A stretch of DNA of 64,000 nucleotides from assembly GCA_910577555.1 (NCBI GenBank), contig CAJTLF010000001.1, positions 186,001 through 250,000 of the forward strand, read 5' to 3'. The notes under the pieces were generated by a model that saw nothing but the letters and a program-made list of their open reading frames with translations, searched no databases and had not been told where the DNA came from. The translations under genes were made by a program, and so were the position numbers. The stretch comes from an uncultured Christensenella sp. (lineage in GTDB: Bacteria; Bacillota; Clostridia; Christensenellales; Borkfalkiaceae). Below, in pieces: positions 16,229 to 24,271 of this stretch. Position 1 is the first letter of the stretch. Every line of letters begins with the position of its first letter.

Positions 16229-16993
16229 TTATTTCTGCCGCGATAAAAATTCTTCGGTCAACGCTTTATACGCCCTTGCCCCGACGCACTTCGGGTCGTG
16301 CAGTATTATAGGCACGCCGTGGCTTGGAGCTTCCGCCAACCGCACGTTTCTCGGCACGATAATCTCGTAAAGCTTATTTTTGAAAAACTTCTTTATCTCC
16401 GCCGTAATCTGTTTGGCTATCAAAGCCCTGCCGTCGTACATTGTAATCACCACCCCTTCCACCTGCAAACGGGGGTTCAGGTGCTGTTTAACCATAGCAA
16501 TGGTATTCATAAGCTGGCTCACGCCTTCCATAGCGTAATACTCGCTCTGTAACGGAATTATCACGCTGTCGGACGCCACCCAGGCGTTAATGGTCAGAAG
16601 TCCCAAAGACGGCGGGCAATCTATAAATATGTAATCGTAATCGTCGCGCACCTTGTCAAGCGCGTTTTTAAGTATCTGCTCGCGGTTTCGCTTATACACA
16701 AGGTCAACCTCCGCCCCCGTCAAATCCACGTTAGCGGGCAGAACGTCTAAAAGCTTAACCTGCGTTGGCAGAATATTATTCACCGCCGCGTCGTCGTCTA
16801 TAAGCACGTTATAAACTGATTTTTTAAGTGCGCTCTTAGAAAAACCCAACCCCGTAGTCGCGTTTCCCTGCGAGTCTATATCCACCAGCAGCGTCTTCTT
16901 GCCGAAGTCGGCGCAGTATGCCGCCATATTTATCGCGGTCGTAGTCTTTCCCACGCCGCCCTTCTTATTCGTAAAGGATATTATTTTACCCAT
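16229..16993 (-). CDS. parA: Chromosome partition ATPase ParA (Soj)
   Basis: 254 aa. The deviant Walker A KGGVGKTT lies at 11-18, DIDSQGN near 40-46 and FIDCPPSLG near 120-128, all typical of ParA/Soj. I start at the ATG at 16993, where AAAGG is 9 nt upstream, rather than the in-frame TTG at 17002, which directly abuts that site. ATP-driven dimerisation on DNA moves ParB-bound origins, and Soj also regulates DnaA. A parS-like site (17014-17029) lies 20 bp upstream. Confidence 0.95.
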   Translation of the reverse strand: MGKIISFTNKKGGVGKTTTAINMAAYCADFGKKTLLVDIDSQGNATTGLGFSKSALKKSVYNVLIDDDAAVNNILPTQVKLLDVLPANVDLTGAEVDLVYKRNREQILKNALDKVRDDYDYIFIDCPPSLGLLTINAWVASDSVIIPLQSEYYAMEGVSQLMNTIAMVKQHLNPRLQVEGVVITMYDGRALIAKQITAEIKKFFKNKLYEIIVPRNVRLAEAPSHGVPIILHDPKCVGARAYKALTEEFLSRQK

Positions 16994-17013
16994 ATCGCTC
17001 AACCTTTTTCTCT

Positions 17014-17029
17014 CGTTTCACGGGAAACT
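17014..17029. promoter_or_regulatory. parS-like site upstream of parA
   Basis: CGTTTCACGGGAAACT differs from the canonical TGTTTCACGTGAAACA at three positions. It lies close to parA, where parS sites are common. Confidence 0.55.
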
Positions 17030-17055
17030 TTTTCCCGTTCGTCAGGTTCAATATC

Positions 17056-17110
17056 AATTCCCGCCCGCCCTTTAAAAGGGCGGGCGGCACGAAAGTGCCT
17101 TGCGGGAATT
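17056..17110. other. Structured palindrome between ftsH and parA
   Basis: A 9-bp outer stem (17056-17064 with 17102-17110) encloses two hairpins (around 17065-17083 and 17086-17099). A longer single hairpin (17061-17070 with 17078-17087) is mutually exclusive with the three-way arrangement. No T-run follows on the minus strand. It may end ftsH transcription or regulate parAB expression. Confidence 0.45.
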
Positions 17111-17119
17111 AACGTTCAT

Positions 17120-19276
17120 TTATTCCTTTTTATCGCCTTCGCCGTCCTTGCCGTCGGCGTCGGACTTTTTCTCACCGCCGCCTTCGCCAAGCGTAACTTC
17201 GCTCTCAGCGGCAGGTTCGGTCTTAGCCTTTTCGGAAGAGTCGCTCTCAAATCTCTTGAAACGGTTCTTCTCCTCCACCTTTTCCTGTTCGTCCATATAC
17301 GCGAACACTTCCGCGTAAGACTTGCCGTCCATAAGCATTTCCACTTCTTCGGTATAAATGGTTTCGCGTTCGATAAGAACTCTCGCCATATTATCGAGAA
17401 TACTGCGGTTGTCGCTCAAAAGCTTTCTCGCCCTTTCGTGCTGTTCGGAAATTATACCGCGCACTTCGTCGTCAATCATCTTCGCAGTGTCTTCGGAGTA
17501 TGCGTTATGCGTAGCCATATCCTTACCAAGGAATACGGGCTGCGAGTCGTTGCTGTAGCTTATAAGCCCCAGCTTGTCGCTCATACCGAATTCGGTGACC
17601 ATAGCGCGGGCAAATTTCGTTGCCGAACGTATATCGCCCATCGCGCCCGAAGAAATATCGTGAATGACCAGCTCTTCCGCCACTCTTCCGCCAAGACTCA
17701 TGCAAATCTCGTCGTAAATATACTTTTTGGAATAGTAAGCCCTGTCGCTCTCGGGACGCATCATCGTAAAGCCGCCGGCGTTGCCGCGCGGGATAATGGT
17801 AACTTCATGCACGGGGTCGCAGTTCTCGCACAGCTTTGCAAGTATGGCATGCCCGGCCTCGTGGTAAGCGGTAAGTCTCTTTTCGGTCTCGGTAACAACC
17901 TTGCTCTTCTTCGCAGGTCCCATCGCAACCTTATCGAACGCTTCGTAAAGCTCGCCGTTGCCTATAAACTGCTTATTCGCTCGCGCCGCAAGAATTGCCG
18001 CCTCGTTTAAAAGGTTCTGTAAGTCCGCACCCGAGAATCCCGCACTCAGACGGGCAACGTTCTTCAAATTCACGTCGGGAGCAAGCGGCTTATTGCGCGC
18101 GTGTACCTTTAATATCTGTTCCCTGCCCTTAACGTCGGGAAGGTTTACGAAAACCTGTCTGTCGAAACGCCCCGGTCTCATCAAAGCGGGGTCGAGAATA
18201 TCCGAACGGTTGGTCGCCGCAATAACGATAACGCCTTCGTTAGACTCGAAACCGTCCATCTGGACGAGTATCTGGTTTAAAGTCTGCTCTCTCTCGTCGT
18301 TTCCACCGCCTAAGCCCGCACCGCGGTGACGGCCTACCGCGTCGATTTCGTCTATAAATATAATGCAGGGCTGGTTTTTCTTAGCCATTTCAAATAAGTC
18401 GCGTACGCGCGACGCGCCCACACCCACGTACATCTCTACGAAATCGGAACCCGAAACGGAGAAGAACGGCACGCCCGCCTCGCCCGCAACGGCTTTCGCA
18501 AACAGCGTCTTACCCGTTCCCGGGGGACCGACCAAAAGCACGCCCTTAGGAATACGCGCCCCCAAATCAGAGAATTTTTTCGGCTGGCGCAAGAACTCTA
18601 CCACTTCCGCAAGCTCAACCTTCTCTTCTTCTGCGCCCGCCACGTCGGTAAAGCGCACTTTTATATTGGTAGTAACTCTCGCCTTGGTCTTGGCGAATGA
18701 AGTCATTCTGCTGCCGCCGCCCATCGACGAGCGGATTATAAGGAAGAACACCACGCACACGACCACTAACGACAGTACGGTAAACGCAGTGGAAACCCAG
18801 CTGCCCGCGTTGGGGTTAGACTGGAATATCTCTATCCCGTTATCTTCCCAGCCGCGAATGGCTTCGGAATCCCATGCGTCACTGCCGTAAAGCGACGGTC
18901 CGTAGCAGATATAACGCCTTACTTCGCGCTGGCTATCGCCAAAGCCTTCGTAAACGGTGCCGCTGTACTGGTAAGCGTCCGTATTTACTTTCCATATTAC
19001 TATAAGACGCTCATCTTCACCCGTCTTTTCGTTCTTGGTAACCACGTACCCCTGCGCGTTCAGCACGTAGCCTTCGGGCAGTTTGTCAACGTCAACGCCG
19101 TCCCTTAGCTTGCCTTCTTTGGTAACGTACTGTGCGTTATCCAGGTAAGTTCTGAATTTGGAGCGAGAAATTTCCCGTGCGCCACCGTTCAAGCTCATAG
19201 TAATGAGTATAATTGCCACAGCGGCGACCATCACGAGAATAATCGACCAAAGTATGATTTTTCCTTTTTTACTCAA
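17120..19276 (-). CDS. ftsH: ATP-dependent zinc metalloprotease FtsH
   Basis: 718 aa. Membrane helices lie at about 8-28 and 161-182 and flank an extracytoplasmic domain. The AAA+ module has GPPGTGKT at 250-257, IIFIDEID at 305-312 and the arginine-finger region RPGRFDR near 367-373. The peptidase has the zinc motif HEAGH at 472-476. It forms a membrane hexamer that degrades misfolded membrane proteins and some regulators. The start codon is TTG at 19276 with AAGGAG 8 nt upstream. The last 50 residues are an acidic Gly/Glu/Lys-rich tail not found in most FtsH proteins. Confidence 0.95.
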   Translation of the reverse strand: MSKKGKIILWSIILVMVAAVAIILITMSLNGGAREISRSKFRTYLDNAQYVTKEGKLRDGVDVDKLPEGYVLNAQGYVVTKNEKTGEDERLIVIWKVNTDAYQYSGTVYEGFGDSQREVRRYICYGPSLYGSDAWDSEAIRGWEDNGIEIFQSNPNAGSWVSTAFTVLSLVVVCVVFFLIIRSSMGGGSRMTSFAKTKARVTTNIKVRFTDVAGAEEEKVELAEVVEFLRQPKKFSDLGARIPKGVLLVGPPGTGKTLFAKAVAGEAGVPFFSVSGSDFVEMYVGVGASRVRDLFEMAKKNQPCIIFIDEIDAVGRHRGAGLGGGNDEREQTLNQILVQMDGFESNEGVIVIAATNRSDILDPALMRPGRFDRQVFVNLPDVKGREQILKVHARNKPLAPDVNLKNVARLSAGFSGADLQNLLNEAAILAARANKQFIGNGELYEAFDKVAMGPAKKSKVVTETEKRLTAYHEAGHAILAKLCENCDPVHEVTIIPRGNAGGFTMMRPESDRAYYSKKYIYDEICMSLGGRVAEELVIHDISSGAMGDIRSATKFARAMVTEFGMSDKLGLISYSNDSQPVFLGKDMATHNAYSEDTAKMIDDEVRGIISEQHERARKLLSDNRSILDNMARVLIERETIYTEEVEMLMDGKSYAEVFAYMDEQEKVEEKNRFKRFESDSSEKAKTEPAAESEVTLGEGGGEKKSDADGKDGEGDKKE

Positions 19277-19488
19277 GATTCAACTCCTTAAATATTAAGA
19301 ATAATCGTAATTTTAAAAATATTTTACCATATTTTACCGTACAATACAAGCGTTTGATAAGGAAAATTTCAAGCTATCACTCAATTTTTACCTTGTTTTC
19401 ACAACCGTTTAACGGCGGTGTTTTTGGTTGTATTTTGTAAAAATAGGTAAAATTTTTTATTGCGCCTTATTAAATTTATGGTAAAAAA

Positions 19489-19504
19489 TGTTTCCCGTGG
19501 AACT
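19489..19504. promoter_or_regulatory. parS-like site
   Basis: TGTTTCCCGTGGAACT is a hybrid of the two common parS types (GTTTCACGTGAAAC and GTTCCACGTGGAAC). It is 43 bp from a better site. Confidence 0.45.
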
Positions 19505-19531
19505 TTCAACCAAATTTTTTACTGTTTTTAG

Positions 19532-19547
19532 TGTTTCACGTGAAACC
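19532..19547. promoter_or_regulatory. parS site
   Basis: TGTTTCACGTGAAACC matches the Bacillus parS consensus at 15 of 16 positions. It lies beside the DnaA-box cluster, as expected for origin-proximal parS. Confidence 0.9.
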
Positions 19548-19864
19548 TATACCGCTCATTTTCTGCCAATTGTGGATAAAATTTGCAATTTGGGGATAAA
19601 AATCGCCTAAATCGCTTTAAACGGCAAAAATAAAGTGGATAAATACCCAAGGTTTTTTTCAAAATTTCGGGTATTATCCCCCATACCCCTTATTTTGCAC
19701 TATTTTTGGGGATAAAATGCGCCTTTTTCATAATTTTGCGCCTTAACGATATGTGGATAATAAGTTGAATTGTGGATAATTTTTTTATAATTATTGCGCA
19801 ATTCGGCTTTTTTAGTATGCGCTTATTATTTTAAGCAGTTTAACACAAAAAATTACCCTTCGTA

Positions 19865-19894
19865 TTATAAATATTAATATCGGCGGCAATAATT
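19865..19894 (+). promoter_or_regulatory. Candidate sigma-F promoter of yyaC
   Basis: TTATA (19865-19869), a 15-bp spacer and GGCAATAATT (19885-19894) fit the forespore sigma-F pattern (GYWTA, GGNRANANTW) with one mismatch in the -35. It ends 17 bp before the yyaC start. Confidence 0.5.
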
Positions 19895-19911
19895 ACTTCG
19901 GAGTTTAAATT

Positions 19912-20484
19912 ATGGACTATTCTTTCAACTTATATAACGCTCTGGCAACACAGGGCATCTGCCTTTCGTTAAAAAAAATTCTGCCGTTGCAGTCCCAACC
20001 GCCCGTAATTTTATGTATCGGCAGTGATTTATCGGTGGGCGACAGCTTAGGTCCGGTCGCGGGAACTAAACTGCGGGAAAAATTGCAGGGGCTGAACTGC
20101 TACGTTTACGGAACTCTCTCAAAGCCCATAACGGCGCACGAAGTAAAATATATGAACGAGTTTCTCCGCTCAACCCACCCCGAAAATCCCGTAATAGCAA
20201 TAGACGCCGCGGTAGGGCTTGCGGGCGACATCGGTCTTATCAAGCTCGCAAAAAAGGGAATTAAGCCGGGCAGCGGAGCGAACAAGCGGCTCGCAAAGGT
20301 GGGCGACGTGTCAATTATGGGAATAGTAGCCGAGCATTCGGCGTTCAATTACAGCCTTTTTTCGGCAACCCGTTTAAACGTCGTATATAAAATGGCGGAA
20401 ATTATCGCGGAAGGGGTGGCGTCCTTCATAATAGAAAATCTCAAAAACAGCTTTTCTGCGGAAAGCTACGCAATAAATATTTAG
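19912..20484 (+). CDS. yyaC: Sporulation-associated protein YyaC (DUF1256)
   Basis: 190 aa. The family signature VILCIGSDLSVGDSLGPVAG lies at about 31-50, with YGTLSKPITAHEVKYM at about 64-79 and a conserved IDAAVG near 99-104. The fold resembles hydrogenase-maturation-type proteases (GPR-like). In Bacillus, yyaC is forespore-expressed and lies beside the parAB genes near the origin; the same context holds here. GGAG precedes the ATG by 9 nt. The precise biochemical role is unknown. Confidence 0.88.
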   Translation: MDYSFNLYNALATQGICLSLKKILPLQSQPPVILCIGSDLSVGDSLGPVAGTKLREKLQGLNCYVYGTLSKPITAHEVKYMNEFLRSTHPENPVIAIDAAVGLAGDIGLIKLAKKGIKPGSGANKRLAKVGDVSIMGIVAEHSAFNYSLFSATRLNVVYKMAEIIAEGVASFIIENLKNSFSAESYAINI

Positions 20485-20770
20485 TAAAATCCCCACAGAA
20501 CAAACGGCGCTTCACTTTTCATTGTCAATCATAACCCATTTTATCGTCCTGCGTGAGCGCGTAGCGCGATACTTAGCGCATACTTTTTAGCTCCGTCATT
20601 CTGCGCCGTCGCCGTCATTCCGCATCACTTTTTAGCGCCGTCGCCGTCATTCCGCATTTCCTTTCCCGTCATTGCGAGGAGCGCAGCGACGAAGCAATCC
20701 AGAAGAGCGTAACAGCCCAACTTGTCATTCTGAACGAAGTGAACAATCCCATAAATCAACTAAACGCAAC
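20485..20770. repeat. Interspersed repeat block between yyaC and the YpsA-like gene
   Basis: This gap contains degenerate CGTCATTC fragments from about 20546, one full repeat (20667-20706) and one GTCATTCTGAACGAAGTGAA copy (20723-20750). No coding sequence is present. Confidence 0.75.
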
Positions 20771-20812
20771 AAAAAAACGGACGGGTTTCCGATAACCCGT
20801 CCGTTTTTTTTC
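20771..20812. terminator. Bidirectional terminator between yyaC and YpsA-like gene
   Basis: A 17-bp perfect stem (20771-20787 with 20794-20810) has A7 on the left and T-rich sequence on the right. It can end both convergent genes. Confidence 0.9.
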
Positions 20813-20820
20813 TCATATTT

Positions 20821-21267
20821 TCAGATATAAATAACTTTTTTTCCTTGCGCCAGCGCGTATTCAACGGTATAATAAGTACCGCCGCGCTTAGTTCTTAAAT
20901 ATGCCAAAACCACTTCGCAGGACTCCACCATAAAGCGGTCTCTCTTCAGCATGCATCCGCGCTCGTATCGCGGTGAAATAATTATCTTTTCCTTACAATT
21001 CTCCAAAATCCGCTCGTATCTCAACTTATCGACGGCGCAATATTTTCTTCCCTGCTCGGGACAGGGAACGCACGCCACAAGCTCCGCGCCCTGCTCCGAA
21101 TGGCTCAGAACGCATTCCGCGGCGGCAAGGTCGAAACCGTGCGCCATACCGCAATAAAAAACCTTGACCCCGCTTTCAATAAGATATAAAATCTCTCTCT
21201 CCAGCGCGGCGCAATTAAAATCTTCCCCCAAATTTCTGTGTCCCGTAAGGGCGCAAGCTCTCGTCAT
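20821..21267 (-). CDS. SLOG/YpsA-like (DUF1273) protein
   Basis: 148 aa. It starts with CALTGHRNLG (residues about 4-13) and contains FYCGMAHGFDLAAAE (about 39-53), both typical of the DUF1273/YpsA branch of the SLOG superfamily, which has a Rossmann-like nucleotide-binding fold. The start at 21267 overlaps the rsmG stop (ATGA), giving translational coupling; longer frames run into rsmG. YpsA in Bacillus has been linked to cell division, but the reaction is unknown. It shares the rsmG transcript. Confidence 0.75.
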   Translation of the reverse strand: MTRACALTGHRNLGEDFNCAALEREILYLIESGVKVFYCGMAHGFDLAAAECVLSHSEQGAELVACVPCPEQGRKYCAVDKLRYERILENCKEKIIISPRYERGCMLKRDRFMVESCEVVLAYLRTKRGGTYYTVEYALAQGKKVIYI

Positions 21268-21938
21268 AGCGGATTTTTTCTCTCCTTTCCGTTGCCGCGC
21301 GGATACTTTTCGGGGGTGGCGCATACCTTTTTTATTATAATAGCCCGCCTTTCACCCATAGAAAGGGGCAACTCGTACGGATAAATTTCTTCAATCTCCC
21401 CGCCTAAAATCTTTATCGCGTTCGCCGCATCGTCCACGCTCTCGTTTGCGCCCTTATAGGCTATGAACCTGCCGCCCTTTTTCACGAACGGCAGACAGTA
21501 TTCGCAAAGAGTACTCAGCCCCGCAACCGCTCTCGCCGTTGCAATATCGAATTTTTCCCTTAAATTCCCGTCCTTCGCCCCGCTCTCTGCGCGTATATTC
21601 AACACGTTTTCGCAATTAAGCTTAAACTTATCCACAATCCCGCTCAGAAAAACACACTTTTTCCCCGTACTTTCTATCAAAGTAAATCTCAAATCGGGCC
21701 TTGCAATCATCAAAGGAACCGAAGGGAACCCCCCGCCCGAGCCTATTTCCACAACCCGCGCCCCATTAAAAAAGTACTTTTCCGGCGCGACGCTGTCGTA
21801 AAAATGTTTAATCCAGACTTCTTCGTCGTTGCGGATAGAAGTAACGTTGCATTTTTCGTTAAAATTCAACAATTGGTCCTTAAATTCCGCATAAATTACG
21901 GCGTTATCATTCAATACGCGGCTAAAACTCAAATCCAT
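21264..21938 (-). CDS. rsmG: 16S rRNA (guanine-527-N7)-methyltransferase RsmG
   Basis: 224 aa. The SAM-binding motif VVEIGSGGGFPSVPL lies near 61-75 and the downstream block FDIATARAVAGL near 131-142 identifies RsmG/GidB. It methylates G527 of 16S rRNA in the decoding region. An in-frame TTG at 21995 exists, but a consensus promoter overlaps that segment, so the ATG at 21938 is preferred. With the -10 ending 6 nt before this ATG, the mRNA would be essentially leaderless. In most Bacillota, rsmG sits directly upstream of parAB; here the origin lies between them. Confidence 0.9.
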   Translation of the reverse strand: MDLSFSRVLNDNAVIYAEFKDQLLNFNEKCNVTSIRNDEEVWIKHFYDSVAPEKYFFNGARVVEIGSGGGFPSVPLMIARPDLRFTLIESTGKKCVFLSGIVDKFKLNCENVLNIRAESGAKDGNLREKFDIATARAVAGLSTLCEYCLPFVKKGGRFIAYKGANESVDDAANAIKILGGEIEEIYPYELPLSMGERRAIIIKKVCATPEKYPRGNGKERKNPL

Positions 21939-21944
21939 AAAAAA

Positions 21945-21973
21945 ATTATAACAGACGCCGCTCGTTTTATCAA
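21945..21973 (-). promoter_or_regulatory. rsmG promoter
   Basis: TTGATA (21968-21973), a 17-bp spacer and TATAAT (21945-21950), read on the minus strand. The predicted start point coincides with the ATG at 21938. Confidence 0.75.
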
Positions 21974-22307
21974 CAACTTTTTTATCAACTTTCAACCTAA
22001 ATTATGTGCATAACTTTTATTTACGGCTGTCACTATTAAAAAATTATAAATAAATTAACAATTTCATTCCTTTCCACCAATTACTTTGTCAACAATACCA
22101 CAACAATCCCACATTTATTCCACAAAAAATTTAACAATCCGTTCAGCCCTTTTTTTATGATTTAAGTTGCTTTTTCGGGTTTTTTTTGGTAAAATAAATG
22201 AGATACAACGATTACCCAACAATTCCACAGTTACTACTAATAAATACTACTTATTAATTTTTTAATATAATCAATTAAAATCATACTAACCGAAAGGAGA
22301 AACCCAT
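21974..22307. other. AT-rich region upstream of dnaN
   Basis: Together with the rsmG promoter, more than 300 bp lack a gene. It is very AT-rich, with runs of ACAACAAT/CCACA-like sequence, only imperfect DnaA boxes (for example TTATCAACA at 21968) and a trinucleotide-like TACTACTAATAAATACTAC stretch at about 22232-22250. It could be an unwinding element or simply the dnaN control region. Confidence 0.4.
22167..22195 (+). promoter_or_regulatory. Candidate dnaN promoter
   Basis: TTGCTT (22167-22172), a 17-bp spacer containing a T-run, and TAAAAT (22190-22195). It lies 113 bp upstream of dnaN. Confidence 0.5.
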
Positions 22308-23414
22308 ATGAAATGTGTATGCGAAGGAATCGACTTATCAGACGCCGTCTTAAAAGTAGTAAAGGCATGCTCGTCTAAAACCACCGTTCCCGTTCTCGAG
22401 TGCATCAAGCTCAGTGCAAAAAACGACACTTTATCCCTTTCCGCAACCGACGGGGAAATTTCCATAATCAAAACCATCAAAGCCGAGATATACGAAGAAG
22501 GCGAAATCTGCGTCCCCGGCAAATATTTTGCCGACTTCATTAAAAAGCTCGAAGGGGTGCAGATAACTCTCTCACTCGAAGGCAAGCGCATGGACATAGG
22601 CTATGCGGACAGCCAGACCAATATGCAGGTACTTTCCGCAGACGATTTCCCCCGCATCGACACGCAGATTAACGAAAACTCCTTCAAACTCAGAACTTCC
22701 GACTTAAAAGATTTCATTCACTCTACGTCATTTTGTTGCGCGTCGGACGATTCGCGCCCCATACTCAAGGGTTGCCAATTTATTATCAACGACGGGGAAA
22801 TATGCGTGACCTCGCTCGACGGCTTCCGCCTTGCGACTGTAAAAGGTAAAACGGTATCCGCAACGGGCAATATGGAATTAATCTGCCCCGCGCGAACGCT
22901 CTCGGAAATCGAAAAAATGATTCCCGACGACGGCGAAACGGAAATTTTCGTCCAGCGCGGCATGATTTTGGTCGAAAGCGGCAACACCGTATTAACTTCA
23001 AGACTTTACGGCGGCGACTTCATCAAAAAGGAAAACATCATTCCGAAATCCTTCATAACCACGGTAACGGTAGAAAAAGACCTTTTAAAGGCGAGTATCG
23101 AAAGGGCGGCAATTCTCGTAAGGAGCGATAAAAACAGCCTTATCATCTTCGATATCACTAACGACAAAATCGAAATTTCTTCGGCGTCGGAAATAGGCGC
23201 GGTGCAGGAGCCCGTAAAGGCAACGGTAGACGGCAAGGACGTCAAAATCGCAATGAATTCAAAGTTCATAATCGACGCGGTAAACGCTCTTTCGGAAGAA
23301 AAAATCACCCTTTCCTTCAACAACAGCATCCAGCCGTTCGTCTGCCAGAACGAAAAGGACAAAAACAAATTATACCTTATTTTACCCGTAAGAACGGGCG
23401 GCAGCTCCAATTAA
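22308..23414 (+). CDS. dnaN: DNA polymerase III beta sliding clamp
   Basis: 368 aa, the usual length. Three beta-clamp domains are visible from the repeated topology; characteristic stretches are LSATDGEI near 46-53, DDSRPILKG in the middle domain and the C-terminal LPVRTGG. The dimer encircles DNA and tethers polymerase III. AAGGAGA precedes the ATG. In Bacillota it usually follows dnaA, but the upstream 300 bp here contain no dnaA and rsmG lies divergently beyond. Confidence 0.96.
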   Translation: MKCVCEGIDLSDAVLKVVKACSSKTTVPVLECIKLSAKNDTLSLSATDGEISIIKTIKAEIYEEGEICVPGKYFADFIKKLEGVQITLSLEGKRMDIGYADSQTNMQVLSADDFPRIDTQINENSFKLRTSDLKDFIHSTSFCCASDDSRPILKGCQFIINDGEICVTSLDGFRLATVKGKTVSATGNMELICPARTLSEIEKMIPDDGETEIFVQRGMILVESGNTVLTSRLYGGDFIKKENIIPKSFITTVTVEKDLLKASIERAAILVRSDKNSLIIFDITNDKIEISSASEIGAVQEPVKATVDGKDVKIAMNSKFIIDAVNALSEEKITLSFNNSIQPFVCQNEKDKNKLYLILPVRTGGSSN

Positions 23415-23426
23415 GATAAAAATGGC

Positions 23427-23455
23427 TTGACTTAAAAGCCTTTTATCTATATAAT
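23427..23455 (+). promoter_or_regulatory. rpmH-rnpA-yidD-yidC-khpB promoter
   Basis: TTGACT (23427-23432), 17 bp and TATAAT (23450-23455), 47 bp before rpmH. Confidence 0.85.
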
Positions 23456-23502
23456 AGGAAAGAATTTAATAAAAACAACGCTTAATTTTAAGGAGAAATC
23501 AT

Positions 23503-23637
23503 ATGAAAAGGACTTACCAGCCCAAAAAAAGACAGAGAAGCAAAGTACACGGTTTCAGAAAGAGAATGTCCTCCACCGCCGGCAGAAAGGTACTTAAAAG
23601 AAGAAGAAACAAGGGCAGAAAAAAGCTGTCCGCATAA
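23503..23637 (+). CDS. rpmH: 50S ribosomal protein L34
   Basis: 44 aa: begins MKRTYQPKKRQRSKVHGF and ends with the Arg/Lys-rich RRRNKGRKKLSA. All hallmark residues of L34 are present. AAGGAG lies upstream of the ATG. It heads the operon with rnpA, as in nearly all bacteria. Confidence 0.98.
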   Translation: MKRTYQPKKRQRSKVHGFRKRMSSTAGRKVLKRRRNKGRKKLSA

Positions 23638-23650
23638 GCGGGGATAAAGG

Positions 23651-23995
23651 TTGAAATACCTGAGAATCAAAAAAAACGCCCAATTTCAAAAGCTGTTTTC
23701 AAGGGGAAAAAAGGTATTTTCCCCTGATATTACTTTATTCTGTTTTCCGTCGGACAAGCTCAGAATGGCGGTCGCCGTCTCCAAAAAACACGGAAAAGCC
23801 GTCAAGCGCAACAGAATAAAGCGGCTGCTGCGGGCGGCTTTCGAAAGGGAATGCACTCTCTTCAACGGCAGTTGGTCGGTAATTCTCGTGCCTAAAGTCA
23901 GCGAAGAGTACACCTTTCGTTCCTTCGTAAAAAGCCTCGATATCTGCATAAAAAAGGTGAACGGACTTTGTGGAGAAAAATCAAAAAAGCAATAA
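23651..23995 (+). CDS. rnpA: Ribonuclease P protein component
   Basis: 114 aa. The N-terminal IKKNAQFQKLFSRGKK and the RNR-type motif KAVKRNRIKRLLRAAF (about 50-65) are diagnostic. It binds the RNase P RNA and the tRNA precursor leader for 5' maturation. The start is taken as TTG at 23651, with GGGG 8-11 nt upstream; a CTG at 23660 is an alternative that would remove three residues. It overlaps yidD. Confidence 0.95.
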   Translation: MKYLRIKKNAQFQKLFSRGKKVFSPDITLFCFPSDKLRMAVAVSKKHGKAVKRNRIKRLLRAAFERECTLFNGSWSVILVPKVSEEYTFRSFVKSLDICIKKVNGLCGEKSKKQ

Positions 23996-24258
23996 AAAAG
24001 GCGAGGCGCAAGGTTTTTAAACCCTATTTCCGCGGCGCGCTCATGCGCCTTATTGTGTTCTACCAGAAGAACCTTTCCCGCCACACCTGCCTTTACGAAC
24101 CCACGTGTTCGGAATACGCCAAGCGCGTTTTAAACAACAAGGGCGTAATTTTAGGCTTGATTCTCACGCTCTGGCGGCTACTTAGATGCAATCCGTTTTC
24201 CAAGGGCGGTTACGACCCCGCGCCCGAAAAATATTTCGCGTTAAAATGGGTAATTTAA
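23968..24258 (+). CDS. yidD: Membrane protein insertion efficiency factor YidD
   Basis: 96 aa. Family motifs FYQKNLSRHTCLYEPTCSEY (about 31-50) and LRCNPFSKGGYDP are complete, with three conserved Cys. The start codon is TTG, preceded by AAAGGTGA at 8 nt, and the gene overlaps rnpA by 28 nt. It is a membrane-associated helper of YidC, encoded directly downstream. Confidence 0.93.
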   Translation: MWRKIKKAIKKARRKVFKPYFRGALMRLIVFYQKNLSRHTCLYEPTCSEYAKRVLNNKGVILGLILTLWRLLRCNPFSKGGYDPAPEKYFALKWVI

Positions 24259-24271
24259 CCCCGTAAAAGAT

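Larger units (their letters stand above)
19277..19911. other. Candidate replication origin (oriC)
   Basis: 635 bp, AT-rich, without genes. Three perfect DnaA boxes TGTGGATAA occur at 19571-19579, 19752-19760 and 19771-19779. One-mismatch boxes occur at 19591-19599, 19634-19642, 19674-19682 and 19707-19715. Two parS-like sites lie at 19489-19504 and 19532-19547. Transcription of conserved genes diverges from here. dnaA itself is not adjacent. A second AT-rich gap (21939-22307) near dnaN could also contribute. Confidence 0.75.

Noticed and set aside
22232..22250. DnaA-trio unwinding element before dnaN
   Set aside because: The TACTACTAATAAATACTAC stretch is suggestive, but no good DnaA box is adjacent. 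The 19.5-19.8 kb cluster is a stronger origin candidate.
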